Positions 1 to 15,792 are shown, counted from the stretch's first letter. The stretch: 64,000 bases of DNA from Eimeria necatrix (GCF_000499385.1 NW_013651811.1:124001-188000); one strand, 5' to 3'. Notes: generated by a model from the letters alone, not told the origin. Numbers and translations: made by a program.

Positions 1-1307
1 TGTACCTACACCTCAGCAGCAGCTGCCTGTACACTGCACGGCTGCTGCTGTCGCAGGCCGCTTACCACATGAGCCCTGAGGACGCCGCAGCAACAGCAAC
101 AGCACAAGCAGCAGCAGATTCTCTAACTCAAGATGAGCTGCGCCTCTACGTCGAGTGTGCGCAAAAGCTCAAACCCATCATGACCGGTAAACCCTAAACC
201 CTAAACCCTAAATCCGAGCCTTCCGGCTGGGCTTTTGTCCTTGCTGTGAGCCTGCGTGACTTTTAGGTTGAGCAGCCCGCCGCTTACGGCCAACCCTCAG
301 GGTTTAGGGTCTAGGCCCTAGGGTTTAGGGTTTAGGGTTTAGGGTTTAGGGCTTGTGCGCAGACGAGGGCAAGCGGCGGCTGATGGAGGCTTACGTGGCG
401 CTGCGGCTGATGGACGCGCAGCCAGGGCTGCAGCACAACATGAGGATTACTGTTCGTCAATTGGAGTCTCTCATTCGCTTATCGGGTCCGCCTAAACCCT
501 AAACCCTAAACCCTAAACCCTGAGCCGTAGGCGCTGGCTCTAGTCCATGCAGACCTGCTGCCTGTACACCCCAGCAGCTGCCTGTACACACCAGATGGAC
601 TGCCAGCTGGCTATACACTGCAGGCGAAAGAAAGACAACAGAGATGGCTGGGCGGGTCTTCCTGCTCCAAACCCTAAACCCTAAGCCCTAAACCCTAAGC
701 CCTAAACCCTTGCTGGTGGGTGGCTCTGCAGAGGCGGTCGCTCGCCTTCACTTCAGCGACTTCGTCCGAGAGGAGCACGCGAAAGAAGCCGTCAACATAT
801 TCAGGTGCCAAACCCTAAACCCTAAACCCTAAACCCTAGATGGTGCACCATGCTGCAGCGCGAGTGTTCAGTGCACTTTTACTCTGCCAGTCGGAGCTGC
901 CGGTACAGCCCAAGAAGAACATGCATTTATCCGTTTTCAGGTGTATTTTTGGGTTATGTGTTTCTCTGAAGAAGAAACTTTAGTCTATATTCTACTTTTG
1001 TATTTATTTGCTTTTTTATTCTTTCTTTAGAGCTTCTCTCCACCGCATAATGCACACAGAAGACATCCGGCTGACTGAGCCAGCAGCAGCAGCAGCAGAG
1101 AGCGACAAGCGGCAGGAAGGCGAAGGCGAGGACGGCGCTGCTGCTGCAGCAGCAGCAGGACCGCAGCAGGAAATGCACATTTCTCAAGACGATTACAGAC
1201 GCATAGCTTCTCAAATAATAGATTACATTTCGCAAAAAGAAGCTGCAGCAGCAGCTGAAACTGACTCCTTCCAAGGAGTGTCTTCGCACGCGGTCATTGA
1301 ATGGTCA

Positions 1308-1339
<32 letters not shown>

Positions 1340-1989
1340 GCTCACAACTGATGTAACGGAGAGTGCAGTTTCGAGCTTGTATTAATTATGTTAGGGGCAG
1401 TTGCTGCTGGTGCTGTATCCGGTGCTGCTGCTAAATCTGCTGCTGCTGCATCTGCTGCTGCTGCACGTGCGTCTGGCGCTGCAGCTAGGTGTGCTGCTGC
1501 CTCCTGCTGTTGCTGTTGCATGCATCGCTCTTACTGCCGCCGCATTCATTGCTGCTGCGCCGCACTTGCTGCTGCTGCACCTTCCTCTGCACCTGCTGCG
1601 GCACCTGCTGCTGCTGCTGCTGCTTGCAGGTGGCTAGAAGATGTGCTGCAGCCAGATGACGCAGAAGTACTGGATGAATGGTACAGAAAGCTGCGGCTGA
1701 TTGTGCAGCGGCTGATAGACCAAGACGGGTATTTGCTGGTGAGTGTTTTAGTGGATTGTTTGAAAAATAAATAAATAAATAGATAAATGTATAGACATAT
1801 AAATAAATAAATAAATAATAACTTAATTTTCCAACCATCAACCAACCCTTTACCGGTTTGGGGGGGCGGCAAATGCCGGAAATTTTGCAAAGCGGCACTG
1901 CAGCAGCAGCAGCAGCGCTGATCGCAGCAGCATAAATTTGAAACCAAAAGACTTCAACTGAGAGGAAGAGAGCTAAGCCGCAGCAGCAA

Positions 1990-2021
<32 letters not shown>

Positions 2022-2314
2022 AAAGGACCACTGTATGCGCGCAGGGCCAGCCAGTTCCTGGGGGCGGCGACGGCGAGCTGCTGCTGCGGGTGCACCCGAA
2101 CGTCTGCGACATCAGCAGCAGCAGCAGCAGCAGCAGCGCAGTGATGGCCTTCGGCTACAAGTCCTTTGGCTTCCAGGAAGACACGGAGGCAGCAGCAGCA
2201 GGAGCAGCAGCAGCAGGAGCAGCAGCAGATGACGGCGACCTCACTACGGAAGAATTCGAAAGGATTCAGCAGCTCATTGAGCAGGGCCCCCCCGATGCTG
2301 ATCTTGATCAATAA
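1..2314 (+). CDS. MCM6: MCM6 replicative helicase subunit, C-terminal part (5' end outside window)
   Basis: This is the C-terminal part of MCM6, a subunit of the MCM2-7 helicase that unwinds DNA at replication forks in the nucleus. Exons: 1-186, 363-485, 732-804, 1031-1303, 1630-1738, 2045-2314. All junctions are phase-compatible, and the joined reading (frame from base 3) ends at TGA/TAA-type stop 2312-2314. Family landmarks in order are YVECAQKLKPIMT, RITVRQLESLIRLSEAVARL (crossing the 485/732 junction) and the C-terminal winged-helix region (DDYRRIASQIIDYI, then VIEWWLEDVL across 1303/1630, then LIVQRLIDQDGYLL). The last exon keeps LLLRVHPN, which matches the family's LVVNPN end. Introns 1-3 hold telomere-like tracts; intron 4 is nearly pure GCT; intron 5 holds T-rich and CAG sequence. 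Residues 1-60 may include unspliced sequence, so the first exon start is uncertain. The family call is very secure. Confidence 0.93.
187..362 (+). repeat. MCM6 intron with inverted telomere-like tracts
   Basis: The intron opens directly with GTAAACCC and about three AAACCCT units. It ends with about five TTTAGGG units and the acceptor GCGCAG. The two arms are complementary in the RNA. Both intron boundaries are fixed by continuity of the MCM6 protein and by phase 1 on both sides. The next two introns (486-731 and 805-1030) carry only AAACCCT-orientation tracts, at 488-520, 667-710 and 811-838. Confidence 0.85.
1304..1629 (+). repeat. GCT/CTG-repeat intron of MCM6
   Basis: This 326-base intron consists mostly of GCT/CTG triplets and stays open in the frame of the downstream exon. 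The splice is set by protein continuity: TG at 1302-1303 joins G at 1630 to make the first Trp of VIEWWLEDVL, which aligns with the MCM6 motif ELVNWYLKEI. Without homology it would be read as an Ala/Cys/Leu-rich protein. Confidence 0.8.
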
Positions 2315-3697
2315 AAAATGAAAATTAAAATTAAAAAGCAGCAAATAATAATAAACGAATAAAAATACAACTAATAATAAATAACAAGTAACAATAAGTG
2401 GCGGGGGGCACCGGGGCTGAGCCCTTTCGCTGGCTTCGAAAGCCCAGGCAGCAGCAGCAGCAGCAGCAGCAGTTGCTGCTGCTGCTGCTGTTGCAGTTTG
2501 TTTGCTGCGCTGCGTGAGAACTGCTGCTTCCGCAGCTGCAGGCTGAGGTGTACGGACACCTCGTCGAGACGGGAACATTCGTTTCGTTTATTTCTTTTTC
2601 TTTGTCTGTGAAAAGTCCAATTAATTGGCAGCAGCAGCAGCAGCAGCAGCCAGCAGCAAAAAGGAAAGGCAGTTTATAGCAATTGCACTAGAGGCAGCAA
2701 GAAAGAAGCAGCAAAAAAGGAGCACCAAGATAGCACCACGAAAGCTGCAGCAAGAGAGCAGCAACAAGTAAGCAGCAGCAAGAAAGCAGCAGCAAGACAG
2801 AAGCAGCAAGAAGGCAGCTGCAACAGCAGCAGCAAGAAGGCAGCAGCAGCAGCTAGCTGCAGCTGGCAGCTTTTCTGTGACTCATCTCCTCCTTTAATTC
2901 TAAAGAAAGGAAACACCTAAAGTAATTATTTTTATTTATTTATTTTTAATTTTAATTTAAAATATTTTCATTTCTAATTCAATTCCTCCACCCTTGCTGT
3001 GGGCTAAGCCGCTGCAGCAAAAAGCCCTCAGTACATATACCAAAAAGTATTCCCACAAAATAAAAATACCTTTCAATCAAAATTAATATTTAATTAAATT
3101 AATATTAAATAAAAGCTAATTTCTACAAACTAAATCTATTTAAATGATAGAAAATAAAAAAGTAAATCTGTATATACTTGTATATATATCTAAAATATAT
3201 ATTATATAACATATATATATTATATATTTATATAAACATCTGTTTATATGTATTTGCTGCTGCCTTTATATTTCTTTCCAAATAGGCGCAATAGTTTTTT
3301 ATATTTGTGTCGGTGTGTGAGACACAAAATATATAAACAGACGCGCAGCAGCAGCAGCAGCTGCTGCTGCTGCAGCAGCAGCTGCAGGAGTGGCTGCAGC
3401 AGCAGTATTCGCACCAGTAGCTGCAGCAGCAGCTGCAGGAGTGGCTGCAGCAGTAGTCGCAGCAGCGGCTGCAGCAGCAGCTGCTGGAGTGGCTGCAGCA
3501 GCAGTATTCGCAGCAGAAGCTGCAGGAGTGGCTGCAGCAGCAGTATGTGCAGCAGCAGCAGCGGCTGCAACAACAGCACCAGAATAGGCAGCTGCTGCTG
3601 CCACAGATGAAATCCGGCCGTTGTCTTAAAAGACACACGACACAGCAGCAGAAGCAGCAGCAGCAGTAGCTGCAGCAGCAGTTGCTGCTGCTGCTGC
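2315..3697. other. Convergent intergenic region between MCM6 and clathrin light chain
   Basis: No supported gene. CAG-rich stretches occupy about 2430-2860 and 3340-3690. Between them lies an AT-rich stretch (about 2890-3330) with ATTTAATTT and TATATA runs. Both flanking genes end here, so the AT-rich part is where 3' UTRs and polyadenylation would be expected, but no specific signal can be assigned. Confidence 0.6.
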
Positions 3698-3789
3698 TCA
3701 GGCTCGGGGGGCCTCTGCTGCCAGCTCCACGAGCAGCCGCCGCATGCGCCCCAGTTCAGGGCGGTCCTTTTCTTTTGCTGCTGCTGCTT

Positions 3790-3821
<32 letters not shown>

Positions 3822-4827
3822 CTCTCCACCAGCCACAGCACTCTCGCCCAGCCGCTGCCGCAGTCCTTTTTGTCTTTCTCTGCTGCTGCTGCTGCCTTCG
3901 CTCTGCGCAGCCCACAAATGCAGGCGCAGCAACAGCAGCAAACGCTACAAGCGGCAACTGCAGCAGCAGCAGCGCAGCAGCAACAGCAGCAGCACAACCG
4001 CAGTACATGCGGCACTGCAACAGCAGCAAACAAACAGCAGCAGCAGCAACAGCAGCAGCAACAGCAGCAAACCTGAGCTGTGCCTTTCTTCTCTCCAGAT
4101 GTCTTTCTCTCTGTTCATAAAAGCCCTTTATTTCTTCATCAGCAATTTGCAGCTGCTGCTGCCGCAGGGTCTCATCTTCCCTCCGCCGGGCCTCGATTTC
4201 CTGCTGCAGCTGCTGCTGCAGCTCTTCCTTCTGCCGCTGCAGCATGAGCATCTGCTGCTGCTGCTGCTGCTGCTTCGCCGCCTCCTCAGGGCTCAGCATC
4301 TCAGCAGCACTCTGGGGGGCCCCCAAGGGGGCCCCCAGATCGGGGCCCCCAAGGGGGGCGCCCCAGGGGGCGGGGCCCCCCATAGGAGGCCCCTGTGGGG
4401 CCCCTGTGGGGGCCCCCAAAGAAACCTCTAGAGGGGAAGCCAGGGGGGCCCCCAGGGGGGCCCCCAGATGGTCCTCTGGGGGGGCCCCTGGGGCTGAAAA
4501 AGGGTCATTTGAGTCTTCCCTTTTATCCGTTAGGGCTTGGCCTGAGGGGAACTCCACGCCGTTGTTTAAAACGAGGTCTTGCTGTTGCTGCTGCTGCTGT
4601 TGCTGCTGCTGCTTCACCTCCTCTTCCTGCTGCAGCAGCTCCTGACGGTGCTGCTGCAGCTGCTGCTGCAGGTCCTGCGCCGGGTCTCCGTTGTCTAGTA
4701 AGAACTCATCTTGCTGCACCAAGTCGAATTCGCTGCCGCGGCCGTTGAAGAAGTCTTCGTGTGCTGCTGCCATCTTGCTGCTGCAGCTCTTGCTGCTGCT
4801 GCTGCTGCTGACGCCGCCGCTGCTCAA
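3698..4827 (-). CDS. Clathrin light chain
   Basis: Two exons on the minus strand, 4827-4073 and 3902-3698, give 319 residues; the phase closes with AG|A making Arg. Clathrin light chain decorates the clathrin heavy chain on coated vesicles. The N-terminus has an acidic EF-rich segment (HEDFFNGRGSEFDLVQQDEF), as in the family's conserved N-terminal motif. After Gln-rich and Gly/Ala/Pro-rich inserts comes the helical heavy-chain-binding region (ADEEIKGFYEQRERHLERRK), resembling the plant-type EEFKAAFYEKR helix. Exon 2 carries a Trp-containing segment (CGSGWARVLWLVER) and ends with RPELGRMRRLLVEL, matching the plant/apicomplexan C-terminal motif TDLGRMRQIFLKLK. The intron is CTG-rich in the sense strand. 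An alternative start is Met19 (4773). The inserts expand the protein well beyond the usual 200-300 residues only slightly. Confidence 0.82.
4313..4495 (-). repeat. GGGGCCCC-rich coding insert in clathrin light chain
   Basis: A stretch of tandem GGGGCCCCC units inside exon 1 is read as Gly-Ala-Pro-Leu repeats (for example LGAPLGAPLA). It is not part of any known clathrin light chain domain, and it resembles inserts in the neighbouring lysyl-tRNA synthetase and the glucanase. Confidence 0.8.
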
Positions 4828-5570
4828 GAGACGCCTGGGGCACTGCTGCTGCTGCTGCTGCTGTCGAGACTCAAAGTGTCACTTTGAATAAGAGAAAGAG
4901 GCCCCGCTGTCTCGCGAGCTCGTGGGGCCGCAGCAGCAACACTGCTGCAGCTGCTGCTGCTGCTGGGATCGGTGTCTTGCTCAGCAGCAGGAGAGCGCCT
5001 GTCTCCTCAGCTCACAGAGATACGCAAATTGGCCCGAATTTCCCGCACTAGATCAGCAATTCCCAGCTCGCGCTGCTGCTGCTGCTGCTGCTGCTGCCTG
5101 TGCAGCTGCTGCAGCGCAGCAGGCAGGGGCTGTGCAGCAGCAGAGCCCCAGAACTGCTGAGGGCCCCTTATCTTTGGTCCTTTATAGCTGCCTTCTTTTT
5201 ATCATTATATTTAGCCTTAGGACTCAACCGCTGTTTGGGGTTTAGGCTCGAAGTTTTAGGGTTTAGGGTTTAGGATTTAGGGTCTCGGGCTTAAGGCTCC
5301 GGTCCAGATTGGCCTTGGCTTGCTGGTAGCTGCGCTCGAAGGCCTCCCAGTGTGCAGCTCTAGCAGCAGCAGAAGCAGCAGGAACAGCAGGAGCAAAAGC
5401 AGCAGCAACAACAGCAGCGGCAGCAGCAACAGCCGCAGCGCATTAGCAGCACAAGCAGCAATAGCAGCAGCAGCAGCAGCAACAGCAACGGCATCAGCAG
5501 AGCTGCTATCTGCCCTATGGCGAGCAGCAGCAGCAACTCGCGCTGCGACTGCTGCTGCTGAGGCAGCCAC
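4828..5570. other. Divergent intergenic region, clathrin light chain / lysyl-tRNA synthetase
   Basis: The two flanking genes point away from each other, so this stretch should hold both promoters. It contains CTG runs (about 4930-5140), an AT-rich stretch near 5165-5225, a short TTTAGGG tract (about 5255-5285) and a CAG tract (5360-5480). No recognisable promoter element can be named. Confidence 0.5.
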
Positions 5571-9596
<4,026 letters not shown>

Positions 9597-9718
9597 ATAA
9601 ATTAATTAAACAAATGAACAATTTGATTGCATCTGTCCGTTTATACATTAACTTATTTTCAATTCTTTTGGCTCTTCGTGAACTTAGTTTCTTCTCGTTC
9701 TGCCTTACGGATGCTGCA

Positions 9719-9752
<34 letters not shown>

Positions 9753-11845
9753 GTGAACGGCTGCTGTTGGCCGCACTGCGTAAAAGTAGCGCAGCTTGAA
9801 GCCCCTGGCATTTCGGCTGGGGAGGGCCTAGCGGCATAGCTAGCTAGCTGCTAACCAACTTGCTGCTAACTAGCTAGCTGTGCAAGTGGCAAGCCAGCTA
9901 GCTAGCTGTTCCTTGCTATGCTAGGTAGCCAGCTGGCTGCGCTGGCTAGCTAGCTAGCTACGCTGGCTAGCTACCTAAGCTGGGTAGCTAGCTAACTACG
10001 CTAGGTAGCTAGATAACTATGGAAGGCAGCTAGCTACCTACGTTAGGCAGCGGTAGCTAGCTAGCTAGCTATGCAGGGCAGCTAGCTAGCTAGTAGCTAG
10101 CCGTGTCTTCTCCTGCTAGCTAGCTCACCAGCTAGCTGGCTAGCTGGGCGAGACGCAGCAGGAGCAGCGCAGCAGCTAAGGCTCCTCTGGAGCTGCAGCA
10201 GAGCAGCAAAAGTGTGCTGCTGCAGGCTGCTGCTTGGAGCTGCTGCTCATGGGCTTGTTGCTGCAGCGGCTGCTGCTTGGCTGAGGGGTCTTTTGCTTCG
10301 TCTTCATGATGCTGCTCAGCCCTGCTGCAGCAGCAGCTCCCTGCCGCAGCTAATACTGCTGCTTCTGCCGCGGCAGCAGCAGCGGGTGCTGCTGCTGCTG
10401 CTGTGGCGGCTGCGGCAATTGATGCAGCAGCAGCAGCAAAAATAGCTGCAACAGGGACTAAATTAGCGGCGGCACCATGAATAAAGTCAGCAGCGAGAGA
10501 GGAAGCAACGCCAGCAGTAGCAGCTACTGCAGCAGCAGCAGATCGCCAGCATCAGCAGCAGCAGCAGTACCTTCTGCTGCTGACGATCTGCTGCTGCCGC
10601 GTTTCGCGTCGTTTGCCCTCCAGAGCGGCGCTGTCTCAGGATCTACAAGGCAATCTTGTGAATTAAAATAATTTAAATGCATTTAAAATTAAAAAATATA
10701 TATTTTGAATTTATTTTCAAAGTTCAAACTCGTTGATTTTGCTTCCCCCGCCTTCGCAGACTCTTCATCGCTCGGCGCTCCCGTGCAGCGGCCGAACAGG
10801 AAATGCGGGGCCAATCGAGAGGTGGCAAAGGAGGCATCAAAGAAAGAAATAAATAAAAATTTGCACTCTATTTATAAAAAATTGAACATTTAAAATAAAT
10901 AAATATAATAAATGCGGACGGGGCGAGAAGGGGGAGCGGGCTGATGAGGGGTCGCCATCGGCGGCCAGCGGGGATTTCGTTTTCGGTGTTTGTTTGCTGT
11001 TTGTTTGCCTCTTTGTGCCCCTCAAACTGCAGAAAAAAACAGAAAATCAAATTTAATTTATTTAACTCCCTCGAATTATTCTTTTGAACCGCGGAGGCCC
11101 CGCGAAGGCCCTAGAAATAAGCAGCTTCACAGGCAAGGGCAAAGCCAGGCTTGCAGGCTTGCGCCTCCGGTTGCTCTGGTGCTCCCGCTGCTGCAACTCG
11201 CGGATTTTTGCTCATTTTCGCTTATTTTTCCTTTAATCCATCAAGAAAATAAAACTTTGTGTGGGTTTTGATTTAGGAAAAGAGTTTAAAGCAGCAATTT
11301 GCGCGGAGAGGCCGCAGCAGCCGCCACCCCGGCCTGGGGCCATCTAGCCGTCATAATAGGCGCGTCCGCTCCCCCCACCGCCCCCGGGAGCAGCAGCTAG
11401 GGTTTAGGGTTTAGGGTCTAGGGTTTAGAATTAAGGGTTTTGGAATCTAAAGTTGTATTATTTATGTTTTTTCCCCTTTGTTTTTTCCTTGGGGCCATTT
11501 GCTGCAGCCCGTCGGCGCGCGGCCTCTTCGTTTCAAGTGCGCATACACCCCAGCGCCTGCGGCTGCCGGCGCAGCAACAGCAGCAACCCCAGCAGCAGCG
11601 GCGTCTGCAGCAGCAGCCGCCGCAGCAGCAGCACCCGCAGCAGCTGCCACAGCAGCAGCAGCAGCAGCAGCCGCAGCAAAGCAGCGGGGTCTCAGGGGCG
11701 CCGATTGTGCGCGGGTGTGGCGCTCTGCGCAGGGCGGGGCAGGCTGGGGTGTATCTACAGCAGTTGTGTCATATCTGATTAATTTGAAAAGTTGCATTTG
11801 AAGCAAATCCATTTGAAGTTCATTTGCGTTTGCTGCTGCTTCAAA
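9597..11845. other. Intergenic region with satellite, CTG and AT-rich stretches
   Basis: No supported gene. It holds an AT-rich stretch after the LysRS stop (9590-9700), a GCTAGC satellite (9836-10147), CTG/CAG-rich sequence (10150-10600), AT-rich sequence (10660-11280), and a short TTTAGGG tract (11397-11430) followed by CAG-rich sequence up to about 11690. Open frames here are repeat-derived and show no family motif. The last roughly 150 bases must hold the 5' UTR of the next gene. Confidence 0.5.
9836..10147. repeat. GCTAGC satellite block 1
   Basis: Tetranucleotide-based (TAGC)n sequence with interspersed variants such as CTAGGTAGC and GCTGGCTAG. The unit is self-complementary and contains TAG, so it has stops in every frame. 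It lies downstream of the lysyl-tRNA synthetase and outside any gene. Confidence 0.9.
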
Positions 11846-12572
11846 ATGCGGTATTTGGCGCTGCTGAGCGTGTTTTTGCTGCTGCTGAGCGGCGCGTCGG
11901 CGCGGGGGAAGCAGCGGCCGTCCTCCAGCAGCAGCAGCAGCAGCAGCAAGAGCGACCCTGTGCTGCAGCGGCTGGCGGACGTGTTTGCTTCTGCGCTGCA
12001 GAAGAACCCGCAGCTGTCGCTGGGGGAGCTGCCCGGGGGGGCCCCCGAGGGGGCCCCCCTGCAGCAGCGGGCGCTGCAGCTGGCTGAGGCTGTGCTGCAG
12101 CTGGGGGGGGAGGAGCTGGCGCGGCGGCTGGGGGCGGACAGCTCGCTGTACAAGGAAGTTGCTGCTGCGCTGCAGCAGCAGCAGCAGGAAGGCAGCAGCG
12201 AGCTGCTGGGGTCGTTTATGCGGCGCGCGTTCACCTGGCTGCTGCAGAAGCTGCCGCGGAAGGCCTCTTGTGCTGCAGTGAAGGAGCAGCAGCAGCAGCC
12301 GGAGGCGCGGCTGGGCCACAGCCCCCTGAAGCGCTTCGGCTACCCCGTCTTTGCTGCTGCCAGCCAAACTGTGCTGCTGCAGTCCCGCCTCCCCCTCAAC
12401 CTCTTGAACAAATTTCCCATTCCAATAACTGTTGGAGCTGAAGACTATTGGGTCCAGGGGAGGCCCCGGCGGGTGTTGGAGTTCCTGGATTGCTTCGGAG
12501 ACTACATGGCCAAGGCCGAGACTCTGTTCCCCGACGGCCACTGGCGGGTGAGTTCCCCCGAGGAGCTGCAGC

Positions 12573-12614
<42 letters not shown>

Positions 12615-12852
12615 GGCGCTGGGGGCGGCCGCTGTACCTGCAGGTGCAGGGCACCAGCCACGTGGGGGAGGTGGCCGAGCTGCTGGGGCGCGCAGCGCTG
12701 GACAGAGTTTTGAAGAGTTTTGATTTGCTGCTGCATCGGAGAACAAATTTAAAAGATTTAATTGAAGAAGCTCTCGACCCCGATGGCAATCCGCAGGACT
12801 TGCTGCTGGACCGGCTCTCGGGGCTCACCAACGCGCTGCCCACGGGCTCCAG

Positions 12853-12890
<38 letters not shown>

Positions 12891-13252
12891 AGAGCAGCGC
12901 AGCAGAGGGCATTGAGGCCATTCTCGCGCTCAGCAAGTACAGCCGCCTCCCCGGCAAGTCCTTCGTGCAGCTGCTGCAGCAGCTGGCGGAGGCCGAGACT
13001 CTGCAGGAGAAGATCGAAGTCTTCAGCCAGGCGCTGCAGCAGCAGGAAGCAGACGAGCAGCAGCAGCAGCAGCAGCAGCACGGCTGGACCAACGCCCAAG
13101 CTGTGCTGCAGCAAAAACGCATTCTCTTAGTCCTCACGGCCTACCCAAAGCCAGACTCTTCTGTCCGCGCCACTTTCCGAATGCCTTCTGCTGTGGTTTC
13201 GCTGCACGAAATTGCTGACGCCCTCAGCCTCCTCGACTTCGAATACAAGTAA
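11846..13252 (+). CDS. Secreted protein of unknown function
   Basis: Intronless ORF of 468 residues. I do not recognise the family. The start is set at 11846, because the product then begins with a classic signal peptide (MRYLALLSVFLLLLSGASA); an in-frame upstream Met at 11792 would bury it. The mature protein is rich in Leu, Gln and Ser runs, with complex segments between them: GYPVFAAASQTVLLQ, KFPIPITVGAEDYWVQGRP, VLEFLDCFGDYMAKAETLFP and RATFRMPSAVVSLHEI. No transmembrane segment follows the signal, so it should enter the secretory pathway. A role in a secretory organelle, the oocyst wall or the parasitophorous vacuole is possible but not shown. The sense strand carries CAG-oriented repeats throughout, typical of exons here. 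Confidence 0.75.
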
Positions 13253-13255
13253 ACC

Positions 13256-13890
13256 CCAGCTAGCCACCAGCTAGCCACCAGCTAGCCACCAGCTAGCCAC
13301 AGCTAGCCGCTGGCTCGCTGCGGGGCGCCGGGGGGTCTGAGGGGGAGCTGCTGCGCGGCCGCAGCTAGCCAGCCCGCAGCCAGCAGCTAGCCAGGCAGCA
13401 GCCAGCAGCTAGCCAAGCAGCAGACAGCAGCTAGCCAAATATGTGGTTGGCAAGCAACAGCGGGAGTGCCAGGCCGAAGGAGGAGTGAAAGAGGAATTTG
13501 CCCTAGCTAGCTAGCTAGCTAGCTAGGTGAAGAGCGCGGCGCTGGGCCAGCTAGCCAACTGCGCAGCAGATCCAGCTGCTTGGCTAGCTGGCATATATCG
13601 GATTCTGCACCAGTGCCCGATGCGCCCGATGCGCTGGCAACAGAAATAGCTAGCTATTTGGCTGGCTAGCTATTTGGCTGGCTAGCTATTTGGCTGGCTA
13701 GCTATTTGGCTAGCGAGTTATCTGGCTAGCTAGCTATCTGGCTAACTAGCTAGCTATCTGACTGGCTGGTTAGCTATCTGGATAGATAGCTAGCTATCTG
13801 GCTAGCTATTCATCTGGCTAGCTGGCTATTTGGCCAGCTAGCCAGGTGGCTAGCTAGCCAACTGGCCAGTGATCTGACTGACAAGATCTA
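13256..13890. repeat. GCTAGC satellite block 2
   Basis: Begins with a 10-11-base variant (AGCTAGCCACC) repeated after the stop codon, then AGCCAGC variants, then units such as GCTAGCTATTTGGCTG repeated several times in 13645-13800. Higher-order units built from the same tetranucleotide suggest local amplification. Confidence 0.85.
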
Positions 13891-14204
13891 GACATGTCCT
13901 AAAGCAGTGCCCTCTTGCAGCTAGCTGGCTGGCTCTTCATCTGGCTAGCTAGCTAGCTAGTTATGTGCGGCAGCGCACGCTCCACATTTGGCGCTGCAGC
14001 AGCTGCTTCGGCAGCTGCTGCGGTAAGCGTGCGCCACGAGAGAAACCCTAATTTATGGTTTAGGGTTTCCCAGAGTTTGGCTCCTCCCCTGGGTCGCGAG
14101 CTCACATTTGGACTCTTGACCCGCAAACACCAGGGGAAGTAAAATGGGGTTTATATTTGAATTTCGCTTGAATATTTTGCGTCTTTTTGCTCCAACTGGC
14201 TCAC

Positions 14205-14550
14205 TAGTTAGCTAGCTAGTAAGCTAGCCAGCTGCATAGCTGGCTAGCTACCTAGCTGCATAGCTGGCTAGCTACCTAGCTGCATAGCTGGCTAGCTACC
14301 TAGCTGCATAGGTAGGTAGGTGGCTAGCTAGCTAGCTAGGTAGGTAGCTAGCTAGCTGCGTAGGTAGCTAGCTACCTGGCTGGCCAGTTTGCTGGCCGCG
14401 TAGGTAGCTAGATAGCTGGCTGACCAGTCAGCTAGCTGGCTAGCTAGCTAGTTAAGTGGCTGGCTAGGTAGCCGCAGATGTAGCTAGCTAGCTAGCCAAG
14501 CAGCTAAGTGGGCAGCAAACCAGCTAGCTGGCTGGCTAGCTAGCTAGCTA
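14205..14550. repeat. GCTAGC satellite block 3
   Basis: Tandem higher-order unit of about 24 bases (AGCTACCTAGCTGCATAGCT) repeated three to four times near 14225-14310, followed by plain TAGC/TAGG variants. Separated from block 2 by non-repetitive AT-rich sequence. Confidence 0.85.
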
Positions 14551-15017
14551 GTTTGCAGTAAGAAAAGTTTTTAAGTGGATAGCTGCTGCTAAAGAAAAAG
14601 CTCTGTAGTTAAAACTCTTTTAATAAAGTCTTTGAAGAAAAGCCGCTTCAGACAGTGCAGGGAGTCTGGGCGTGAGAAACGCTGCAGCGTTAAGGGTTTA
14701 GGGTTTAGGGTTTAGGGTTTGGATGTGGGTCCTAGGGTTTGGGGTTAGGGTTTGAGGTTTTTTGGAGGCTTCCATAGTAAAAGACATACTGAGAAAAGGC
14801 TTTGAAACGGCCTTTTGCTGCAGTAAACAAAAGAGTTGACGAATAAAAGTTATTAAAATAAATAAATAAATAAATAATCTCGAAGAAAAATCACAAAATT
14901 GTTTTCTTAGCAGCTCTTGAGCGGAGCCGCTGGCAAAGACGCAGCCCAGAATCAGCAGCAACGAGCCGCCAGCAGCAGCAGCAACATCAGTTGCTGCTGC
15001 TGTTGCTGCTGCTGCTA

Positions 15018-15495
15018 CTACTGTTGCTGCTGCTTGCGCTGCTGCGGTGTCCGCCCTCCTTCGGCCTGTTTTCCCTGCTTTGCAGCTGCAGCAGCAGAAG
15101 CAGGAGCAGCAGGAGCAGCAGGAGCAGCAGGACCAGCAGGACCAGCACGAGTAGTAGCAGGCACAGCGGCAGCACGAGCAGCAGCAGCTGCAGCAGGAGC
15201 AGGAGCAGGAGCACGAGCAGCAGCTGCAGCTACAGGAGGAGCAGCAACAGGAGCAGTAGCTGCTGCGGCAGGAGCAGGAGAAGGAGCAGCAGCACGAGCA
15301 GCAGCAGCTGCAGCTGGAGCAGGAGCAGGAACTGCTGCAGCTGCAGCAGGAGCAGCAGTAGCTGCAGCAGGAGCAGCAGCTGCTGCGGCTGTGGTGGGAG
15401 CAGGAGCAGTAGCACGAGCAGCAGCAGCCGCGGCAGGAGCAGGAGCAGCAGCAGGAGCAGCAGCAACTGCAGCAGCGTTTGTTTGCCCTGTTTCT

Positions 15496-15527
<32 letters not shown>

Positions 15528-15748
15528 CTCCTCTTCCTCCTCCTCTTCTTCTTCCTCCTCATCATCACCATCACTTTCCTGCTGCTGCTGCTGCTGCTGC
15601 TGTTCTTCGATTTCGTTTGGGTCTTCTGGTTCTTGTGCCTCTTGCCAGCTTCGCTGCCTTTCTCTCTCCAGCTCTTCTTTGCTCAAATGCAGTTCATAAA
15701 AGCCCAGCAAACAATCTTCATCCTCCCCCTCTCCCCCGCTGCAGCCAC

Positions 15749-15792
<44 letters not shown>

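Larger units (their letters stand above)
13253..15017. other. Convergent intergenic region filled with GCTAGC satellites
   Basis: No supported gene. Satellite blocks dominate (listed separately). Near 14040-14170 and 14560-14920 there is ordinary AT-rich sequence, with a TTTAGGG tract at 14693-14755. The secreted-protein gene and the glucanase gene both end into this region, so two 3' UTRs lie at its edges. Confidence 0.6.

Noticed and set aside
3244..4072. Continuation of the clathrin light chain ORF into a long Leu/Cys/Gln-rich C-terminus
   Set aside because: It reads through the CTG-rich intron. The spliced form restores the conserved C-terminal LGRMR motif, while the read-through part is pure repeat.
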